DNA of 11,305 nucleotides from an uncultured Peptococcaceae bacterium (GTDB lineage Bacteria > Bacillota > Peptococcia > Peptococcales > Peptococcaceae), in the NCBI GenBank assembly GCA_938044045.1, contig CALIQN010000079.1, forward strand, positions 1 to 11,305, given 5' to 3'. Made by a program: the position numbers and the translations under genes. The first letter of the stretch is position 1. The number at the start of each line of letters is the position of its first letter. Under the pieces are notes generated by a model, which made no database searches, had not been told where the DNA came from, and saw nothing but the letters and a program-made list of their open reading frames with translations. Below, one piece after another: positions 6,780 through 11,305 of this stretch.

Positions 6780-7712
6780 TTACTTTTTAGGGATCGGTTG
6801 GTCAACCTTAATAATATACTTTCTTTTTTCATCATTTCTCATCTCTGTTAAAATAGTATAGTATACTTTTTGTACTTCATCTTCTGCTGTGAACTGACTA
6901 AATATAACATTTCCACCGAACCCATCTGCACCTTTAACAAGCTTTCCATTATCATCAATACCATAAACGGGATCATAAGTTGAGTAGTCTGAATCCACCC
7001 AAAAACGTCCTAAAACTTTTTCGTACCTTAAATTTAAAAAAGCACTGTTGTCAATAAAATAAAATTTATTTTCAACATTGCTCCTAATGTAGTTTTGAGT
7101 ATTTATATCACCACTAGTAAGATACTTTGATAGAACTTCGCTTCCTTTACCAAGATAAGCAGCATTGTCAAAGGCTTGCTGAACATGTGGTTTTTGTTTT
7201 TCTTCTTTGCTTTTCGTTGTACCTTGTTGATCTACTACTTTAGTAATAGTTCTGTTGGTCTTAATAATAACATTGTAATTGGCCTGATCCCAAGTAACTG
7301 TTCCGTACATTTCAGCAATAGCACGAATTGGTACAACAGTTCTCCCTGATTGGGTAACAATTGGTGGTTGGTCAATTGCAACCTTGGTACCATTTTTGGT
7401 GAAATACTTTTGTCCTACTTTAAAAATATAACGTGCTTTTGTTTCGTTATCATCTATAGTAATGGTGTTCGCTCCTGGATTCCAATCTACTGTAGAATTA
7501 AGATTTTCTGATACCACTCTTAATGGTGCTAAAACACGATTATTTACCATGATTGGACGATTTTCTTTACCATCTGTGTAGCTATACAAATGATTATCAT
7601 TGATACGAATACCTATCATTTTTTCGCCTAATACAATATCTGCACTTGCTGGCAGTGTTTGGAACATTAAACCAAAACCAAGGGCAAGGGCAACTAGCTT
7701 TTTCTTTAACAT
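6780..7712 (-). CDS. Secreted stalk-domain (copper amine oxidase N-terminal-like) protein, 310 aa
   Basis: Residues 1-24 are a Sec signal peptide: basic MLKKK, a hydrophobic core, and PASA just before D25. Residues about 31-151 carry the stalk domain known as the copper amine oxidase N-terminal-like domain, in two similar halves: RPIMVNNRVLAPLRVV with STVDWNPGANTITID, and RTVVPIRAIAEM with GTVTWDQANYNVIIK. In Gram-positive anaerobes this domain is a cell-envelope module, and no amine oxidase catalytic domain is present. Residues 152-178 are a charged linker; 180-310 is a domain I do not recognise. The start at 7712 has GGAGAG upstream and overlaps the preceding gene by seven bases. It most likely acts outside the membrane with its co-transcribed neighbours. 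Binding to wall or machine is inferred. Confidence 0.85.
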   Translation of the reverse strand: MLKKKLVALALGFGLMFQTLPASADIVLGEKMIGIRINDNHLYSYTDGKENRPIMVNNRVLAPLRVVSENLNSTVDWNPGANTITIDDNETKARYIFKVGQKYFTKNGTKVAIDQPPIVTQSGRTVVPIRAIAEMYGTVTWDQANYNVIIKTNRTITKVVDQQGTTKSKEEKQKPHVQQAFDNAAYLGKGSEVLSKYLTSGDINTQNYIRSNVENKFYFIDNSAFLNLRYEKVLGRFWVDSDYSTYDPVYGIDDNGKLVKGADGFGGNVIFSQFTAEDEVQKVYYTILTEMRNDEKRKYIIKVDQPIPKK

Positions 7713-8122
7713 GACACTCTCTCCTTTTTCTTCTCAATGAGATAATCTTTAATAATTTCTTGTCTTTTAATTATATTGATACGTCTAAGATAAACGATTC
7801 TAAGCAAAACTAGTAAAATACATAAGAATACACCTAGCATGATTGAGGAAGATATGAATAAAAAATAGAAATCCTTGGGGTCAGTAAAATAAACTTTTAA
7901 GCACAAATCCTTAACAAAGAGACCATAGATTGTCATTATAGCGACAATCGTACATAATATCGTGAATCGAATAGAAGCCGTAAAAGACTGACTTCTTATG
8001 TCTATTCTGCTAATATAATCATAATACAAGTTTTCTATTTTAGCTCTTGTCAAAGTATCAAGATAAGCTTTATATTCTTCCACCTCAACATTCCATAGTA
8101 AGTTCATCTTTTTTATTTTCAT
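7706..8122 (-). CDS. Small two-TM membrane protein of unknown function, 138 aa
   Basis: No family recognised. Residues 1-48 are polar and helical. Two hydrophobic segments follow at about 50-70 (IRFTILCTIVAIMTIYGLFV) and 85-112. The C-terminus (113-138) is strongly basic (KKKERVSC at the end). The start at 8122 has AAAGAAAGGGG four bases upstream; an alternative Met at residue 6 is less well placed. It is the first gene after the structured leader at 8123-8355 and overlaps the stalk-domain gene by seven bases, so the two are co-translated. Hairpin topology with cytosolic ends suggests a membrane partner of the secreted proteins or of the Tad platform. This is inferred from context only. Confidence 0.75.
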   Translation of the reverse strand: MKIKKMNLLWNVEVEEYKAYLDTLTRAKIENLYYDYISRIDIRSQSFTASIRFTILCTIVAIMTIYGLFVKDLCLKVYFTDPKDFYFLFISSSIMLGVFLCILLVLLRIVYLRRINIIKRQEIIKDYLIEKKKERVSC

Positions 8123-8144
8123 CTTTCCCCTTTCTTTATAAACT

Positions 8145-8187
8145 AACCCCTCCTAAAACGCTTAAATTCTGTTTTTTAGGAGGGGTT
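8145..8187. repeat. Strong hairpin just upstream of the two-TM protein gene
   Basis: A perfect 14-bp inverted repeat, arms 8145-8158 (AACCCCTCCTAAAA) and 8174-8187, with a 15-base loop. The stem is GC-rich in this AT-rich window. On the plus strand it is followed by TTTTA; on the minus strand only by AGTTTATAAAG, so termination of the operon is possible but weak. The 3' arm on the minus strand contains AGGAGGGG, an SD-like sequence without a nearby start codon. See the separate finding on alternative pairing. Confidence 0.65.
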
Positions 8188-8210
8188 TTACTCTCTTTAG
8201 GGAAAAAATA

Positions 8211-8257
8211 TTAGTCTTTTATTTTAACGCTATAAAACCCCTTAAATAAAAGACTAA
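8211..8257 (-). terminator. Intrinsic terminator in the leader downstream of the relaxase
   Basis: A perfect 14-bp inverted repeat (arms 8211-8224 and 8244-8257) with a 19-base loop; on the minus strand it is followed by TATTTTTT. It ends both the relaxase transcript and any short transcript from the promoter at 8355-8327. The stem is AT-rich (TTAGTCTTTTATTT), so strength is moderate. Confidence 0.7.
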
Positions 8258-8259
8258 GG

Positions 8260-8307
8260 TTATATCACTTTATAATCACATCCCTCCTTGAATTTTATTT
8301 TACTCAT
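8260..8307 (-). CDS. Possible 15-codon leader ORF
   Basis: ATG at 8307-8305 codes MSKIKFKEGCDYKVI and stops at TAA, two bases before the terminator stem. AGGTGAT lies four bases upstream, and a good promoter puts a likely transcript start near 8320. Its length and its place between promoter and terminator suit a leader peptide or a chance ORF on a small RNA. Nothing in the sequence shows that it is made. Confidence 0.3.
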   Translation of the reverse strand: MSKIKFKEGCDYKVI

Positions 8308-8320
8308 ACAATCACCTGTA

Positions 8321-8355
8321 TTGATAATTGTATAATATTTGATTTGAATTATCAA
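8321..8355 (-). promoter_or_regulatory. Near-consensus promoter overlapped by a perfect inverted repeat
   Basis: On the minus strand the -35 is TTGATA (8355-8350), then a 17-base spacer, then -10 TACAAT (8332-8327). Each box has five of six consensus bases. A perfect 9-bp inverted repeat, TTGATAATT/AATTATCAA (8347-8355 and 8321-8329), covers the -35 box and overlaps the end of the -10 box, as a repressor operator would. It begins immediately after the relaxase stop codon and probably drives the leader and the surface/Tad operon. This is the best promoter in the window. Confidence 0.7.
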
Positions 8356-9537
8356 TTATCTTTCCCAATCAAAGCCTTTACCTTTTTCAAGATTTTTTCG
8401 GAAGTGCATTTTATCTTCCTTACTTCTATTTTTACCTCTCTTCATAGACTGAGTATTTCTCCCTTGATTATCTTTACTTTCCAATAATCTCAAGAAATAA
8501 ATAAATGGCATATAGTTAAATCCTTGAGTTGGAGCAGGACTCTCATTTTTTTCTGATAATCCAAATTCTTCAAATATCTTTTTCACATCATCAAAATAAT
8601 GATAGTAATAATCCAATGGCTCAGCAACATTGTCTTCTCTCAACTTGTCCATATCTTTTACAATCTTTTCAAATTCAGCATAATTAAAATCACTTTTTTC
8701 AGCATTAAATTTGAAAACTGCATCTAAGTGGCTTTTACAAAAATCATCAAAGGACAGCTTAGCTTCTTTAACTAAGGGCTTAATCTGTCTACCTTCTTGG
8801 TAGGCTTTATAGGCCTCTCTAAACTGTCTAATTTGTCCAATTTCATAACGTTTTTTAGTTGGTGTCACAAACTTTAAAACTCGCTCTCCATCGTGCCACA
8901 GTGCTGTATAGCCTAGCTTTTTCATATTGACAAAAAACTCTCTTTTACTTCGGCTATAGCAACTTGCTAGGGCAATTGCTTTGACTAATTCATCTTTATC
9001 TCTCCTTTCCTCTACCTTCCTTCTTTTTTCATCGACTTGAGGGTCATTTTTAATACGTTCTTGACTTTCTTCAAGCGTATATAAACCCCTTTCTTGGCAC
9101 ATCTGATCTAAATACTGTTTAAGAGATTCCAGATCTTTTAAATCCTGCTGCCACTTATTACCTGTTTCTACATTCACTGTGTTGATAATAAAGTGAATGT
9201 GCATATGGTCTTTATCCGTATGGACTTGAAAGGTAACTTGAAAGCCATTAAATTGGGGATGTTTTAAAAAATCCTCAGCAAAGTCTTTAGCTTTCTGAGG
9301 TGTAATTTTATCTTTTGGATCAAAGTTAAGAGTAAGATGAACAAGCTGTCTTCCTGTTGTCTTTCCCCACATTTTTTTAACACTTATAAACTCTTTATAA
9401 GTTTCACTATCATTCCCACAAAAGACACCACCTCCAATTTCTGGCGTTGTCTTCTTAGGGTTTTGAATATAATCAATGAGCTTTTTTACAGCACTTGGTG
9501 ACTTATAACTGTTTTTAGCAAATTTCAAAATTGCCAT
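8356..9537 (-). CDS. MOB_P-type relaxase / mobilization nuclease, 393 aa
   Basis: A relaxase nicks one strand at oriT and stays covalently attached through a tyrosine, starting conjugative transfer. The N-terminal domain (1-150) has a candidate catalytic tyrosine Y23 in IDYIQNPKKT, the conserved QLVHLTLNFDP (64-74), and the metal-binding motif HTDKDHMHIHFIINTVN (106-122) with H106, H111, H113 and H115. This is the PF03432 relaxase/mobilization nuclease pattern. Residues about 195-235 (FFVNMKKLGYTALWHDGERV and following) are the C-proximal segment common to relaxases of Gram-positive elements. The last 130 residues are charged and probably helical. The gene begins five bases after the ParA-like gene with only a weak AAGAGA site, so translation is likely coupled. 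No oriT is proven; the inverted repeats at 8123-8355 are one candidate location. Confidence 0.93.
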   Translation of the reverse strand: MAILKFAKNSYKSPSAVKKLIDYIQNPKKTTPEIGGGVFCGNDSETYKEFISVKKMWGKTTGRQLVHLTLNFDPKDKITPQKAKDFAEDFLKHPQFNGFQVTFQVHTDKDHMHIHFIINTVNVETGNKWQQDLKDLESLKQYLDQMCQERGLYTLEESQERIKNDPQVDEKRRKVEERRDKDELVKAIALASCYSRSKREFFVNMKKLGYTALWHDGERVLKFVTPTKKRYEIGQIRQFREAYKAYQEGRQIKPLVKEAKLSFDDFCKSHLDAVFKFNAEKSDFNYAEFEKIVKDMDKLREDNVAEPLDYYYHYFDDVKKIFEEFGLSEKNESPAPTQGFNYMPFIYFLRLLESKDNQGRNTQSMKRGKNRSKEDKMHFRKNLEKGKGFDWER

Positions 9538-9542
9538 TAATC

Positions 9543-10277
9543 TTATCTCTTAAATCTTTGAAGAAAGCTTGACTTCCTTTCCTGTTTCACACCACCATCA
9601 TCTTCTTCCAGCAAAGGAAGAATTTTTTTGATTCTATTACTAAATTTAGGATGATCTTCTAAAGAAAGGCTGCTTTCTAAGATTTGTATATGAAAAGGCA
9701 CCACGAGATTTATTTTTTCTCCAATAATATCTTCTGCTGTTGAGCTATTAAGATTATTAGCTAAATTCTTATTTAATATATTAATCTTCTTTTTATTCAG
9801 CAGTTTATATAAGGGCTTATGTGCATTTTCAAAGGCCAAACCTTGTACGCTGGAGGTAATGAGATTAATTATTACATCTGCATATTTCATTGCAAAGGCC
9901 GTTAAATCATCTTTAATGTTTTGCGTGCAATCAAAGATGATAATATCATAGGTTTCCTTTAAAGCTTCTATAAAAGATATTAACATACCTTCATTGCTCG
10001 CTAAGTAACTGTCTATACCCTCTTCATCTGCCATAGAGAAATAACTGACATTATCCCAGTAATTCTCATATAGGTTGATGTTTTGGGTATCCAAAACAGC
10101 TTTCTTTAAGCTCTGATCTAAAGGAACACTTTGGTTGATATTTCTTTGAAAAGCACCAAATCTACTTTCACAGTCTACAATGGTGCAGCTCTTTCCATTT
10201 TCAGTCATTGCTTTTGCTAAAGCTTTGACTGTCATAGTCTTTCCAGAATTACCTTGACCAAAAACAGCAACTATCAT
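9543..10277 (-). CDS. ParA/MinD-like P-loop ATPase, 244 aa
   Basis: A SIMIBI-class P-loop ATPase. The Walker A is GQGNSGKT (7-14); it has the catalytic lysine K13 but lacks the signature lysine of classical ParA/MinD (KGGxxGKT has K where this has Q8). The A' motif is TIVDCES (D35) and Walker B DIIIFD (111-116). The C-terminus is basic (KQERKSSFLQRFKR) and could touch membrane or DNA. No N-terminal helix-turn-helix and no parB gene follow, so a standard partition ATPase is not certain. TadZ/CpaE, the ParA-like polar-localisation protein of Tad systems, also has a divergent Walker A, but usually with an N-terminal receiver-like domain that is missing here. The ribosome binding site AGGAGGTGAT is almost fully complementary to the 16S tail, implying high expression. 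It lies between ssb and the relaxase. Confidence 0.85.
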   Translation of the reverse strand: MIVAVFGQGNSGKTMTVKALAKAMTENGKSCTIVDCESRFGAFQRNINQSVPLDQSLKKAVLDTQNINLYENYWDNVSYFSMADEEGIDSYLASNEGMLISFIEALKETYDIIIFDCTQNIKDDLTAFAMKYADVIINLITSSVQGLAFENAHKPLYKLLNKKKINILNKNLANNLNSSTAEDIIGEKINLVVPFHIQILESSLSLEDHPKFSNRIKKILPLLEEDDGGVKQERKSSFLQRFKR

Positions 10278-10292
10278 GTTATCACCTCCTAT

Positions 10293-10736
10293 TTAAAAAG
10301 GTAGATCATCATCAAACTCGTCATAGTCACCTGGAAAGTCATCATAGTAATAGTCCTGTTCATTTTCTGATGACTGAACATCGCTTTGATTTCCTGATGA
10401 CGTCGTTGAATTATCCTTCTTAGAATCTAAAACAAGATATTCAATCTTATCTGCTACAACATCAACACTATAATTCCTTACGCCATCTTTCTCATAGTTA
10501 TTATTTTTAAGACTTCCATTCACAGCGATCAAACTCCCTTTCTTTGTGTATTCAACAAGATTTTCTGCTAGTTTTCCCCAAGCTACAATCCTAAAAAAAT
10601 CAGCATCTTGCTTTCCAGGTTCAACCTTATAAGATTTTTTTACAGCAAGGTTAAAACTTACAACTGCATTACCATTTGGGGTATATCTCAGGTTCAAGTG
10701 TTCACTAATATACCCTGTTAAGTTTACAGCATTCAT
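10293..10736 (-). CDS. ssb: Single-stranded-DNA-binding protein, 147 aa
   Basis: The protein binds ssDNA as a tetramer and recruits replication and repair partners; on conjugative elements it protects transferred or replicating single strands. Residues 1-105 form the OB fold, with NLTGYISEHLNLRYTPNGNAVVSFNLAV and FFRIVAWGKLAENL. A polar linker follows, then the acidic tail ending DDDLPF, the conserved partner-binding tip. The ATG at 10736 is chosen because AAAGGAG is eight bases upstream. An upstream in-frame TTG at 10754 has no site and its codons cover the ribosome binding site. The gene follows a terminator and is 15 bases upstream of the ATPase gene. The length and tail are normal, so it should be functional. 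Confidence 0.95.
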   Translation of the reverse strand: MNAVNLTGYISEHLNLRYTPNGNAVVSFNLAVKKSYKVEPGKQDADFFRIVAWGKLAENLVEYTKKGSLIAVNGSLKNNNYEKDGVRNYSVDVVADKIEYLVLDSKKDNSTTSSGNQSDVQSSENEQDYYYDDFPGDYDEFDDDLPF

Positions 10737-10765
10737 TTCATTTTCTCCTTTCAACTTTGCATTTA

Positions 10766-10806
10766 ATAAAATAAAGACTATGAAAAATTCATAGTCTTTA
10801 TTTTAT
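10766..10806 (-). terminator. Long AT-rich terminator between the tandem-RHH gene and ssb
   Basis: A perfect 19-bp inverted repeat (arms 10766-10784 and 10788-10806) with a 3-base loop, core AAAGACTATGAA/TTCATAGTCTTT. The minus-strand 3' arm ends TTTATTTTATTAAA. The upstream arm includes the stop codon of the 157-aa gene. No promoter is seen between it and the ssb ribosome binding site. Confidence 0.8.
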
Positions 10807-11276
10807 GGAATTTCTATCACACTACTCTCAAGCTTTTCAGCTAAAGTAAAGTCCTCTGTAAAAACACCTTTTCTTTTCAGTATTTCATAAATAGTCTTAC
10901 CAGTTCCTATACCACACCTTCTGGAAAATGTTAAAATCAAGTTTTTTTCTTCTTGCGTCGTTTGTACATAAATCGAGCTGTATGTTTCAGTATAGTTTCT
11001 TACCTTAGAAAATTCGTGAGAATAATCGAAGATGTAATCTTCAAAATTTTCTTCATCTTCAAGTACTGTAGGTTTTAATACAGTTTTTTCTTTTAATACT
11101 TCATAGACGAATTTACCTGGTCTTAAGTTGTTATTTTTTGCATGTTTAACAAGTAAATCTTTTTCTTCTTTTATCAAGAGACAAATCGTATTAACCTTAC
11201 GCTCTTTAGTTTGACATAAAGATTCACTTAATTCATCAATAAAAGAATTAAGTGTTAAAAAATTTTCTCTATACAT
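10803..11276 (-). CDS. Protein with two tandem ribbon-helix-helix-like repeats, at least 157 aa
   Basis: No named family recognised. Two segments of similar pattern occur: residues about 30-67 (ICLLIKEEKDLLVKHAKN, then GKFVYEVLKEK) and 101-139 (IYVQTTQEEKNLILTFSRR, then GKTIYEILKRK). Aligned from their EEK, 12 of 31 residues are identical with no gap. Each reads as a beta strand, helix, turn and helix, the layout of RHH DNA-binding domains such as MobC- or CopG-like proteins. Two copies in one chain would make a single-chain RHH pair. The stretch between (68-95) is acidic. Position upstream of ssb, ATPase and relaxase suits a relaxosome accessory protein or operon regulator. The ATG at 11276 has only a weak AAAG site two bases away, and the frame stays open to the window edge, so the true start may lie upstream. 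Confidence 0.75.
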   Translation of the reverse strand: MYRENFLTLNSFIDELSESLCQTKERKVNTICLLIKEEKDLLVKHAKNNNLRPGKFVYEVLKEKTVLKPTVLEDEENFEDYIFDYSHEFSKVRNYTETYSSIYVQTTQEEKNLILTFSRRCGIGTGKTIYEILKRKGVFTEDFTLAEKLESSVIEIP

Positions 11277-11305
11277 ATCTTTAAATAGAAATTTTCTAAT
11301 TACAT

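Noticed and set aside
10737..10754. TTG start for ssb at 10754
   Set aside because: The extra codons coincide with the AAAGGAG ribosome binding site that serves the ATG at 10736, and SSB proteins normally begin as MNxVxLTG-like.
1..11305. CRISPR arrays, tRNA or rRNA genes, insertion sequences
   Set aside because: No regularly spaced direct repeats, no cloverleaf or rRNA-like stretches, and no transposase-like protein were seen on either strand.

Overview
The window is AT-rich, and every gene I can support is on the minus strand, so transcription runs from high to low coordinates. Strong AGGAGG-type ribosome binding sites, short spacers and overlapping genes point to a low-GC Bacillota. A secreted protein with a copper-amine-oxidase-like stalk domain would suit an anaerobe of the Peptoniphilaceae/Tissierellia type, but that is a weak inference. 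The gene content (relaxase, SSB, ParA-like ATPase, toxin-antitoxin pair) indicates a plasmid or integrative/mobilizable element rather than core chromosome.

Layout in transcription order. (1) DNA-processing block, 11276-8356: a protein with two internally repeated ribbon-helix-helix-like segments, single-stranded-DNA-binding protein, a ParA/MinD-like ATPase, and a MOB_P-type relaxase with an HxDxxHxHxH motif. (2) A 233-bp regulatory gap, 8123-8355: a near-consensus promoter inside a perfect inverted repeat, a possible 15-codon ORF, an intrinsic terminator and a second strong hairpin. (3) Surface/secreted block, 8122-4989: a two-TM membrane protein, a secreted stalk-domain protein, and a secreted CARDB-domain protein whose signal peptide is in a different reading frame from the rest. 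(4) Tad/type II secretion-like block, 4923-1142: a membrane-anchored protein, a CpaF/TadA-family ATPase and two GspF-like membrane proteins, TadB and TadC, tightly coupled. (5) A DinJ-YafQ toxin-antitoxin pair with its own promoter/operator and two tandem terminators, 1136-452. (6) A 78-aa pilin- or VirB2-like small membrane protein, a terminator, and the first codons of another gene running off the left edge.

The working hypothesis is that a relaxosome (relaxase, SSB, tandem-RHH protein, ParA-like ATPase) is encoded together with a Tad-like envelope machine and surface proteins. This would be a conjugation or attachment apparatus built on Tad parts instead of VirB4/VirB6/VirD4. No VirB4, VirD4/TcpA coupling protein, prepilin peptidase or replication protein is seen here; they may lie outside the window.

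A second theme is punctuation. Intrinsic terminators sit between co-directional genes with no obvious promoter after them. This suggests programmed read-through or antitermination to set the amounts of surface protein and machine.
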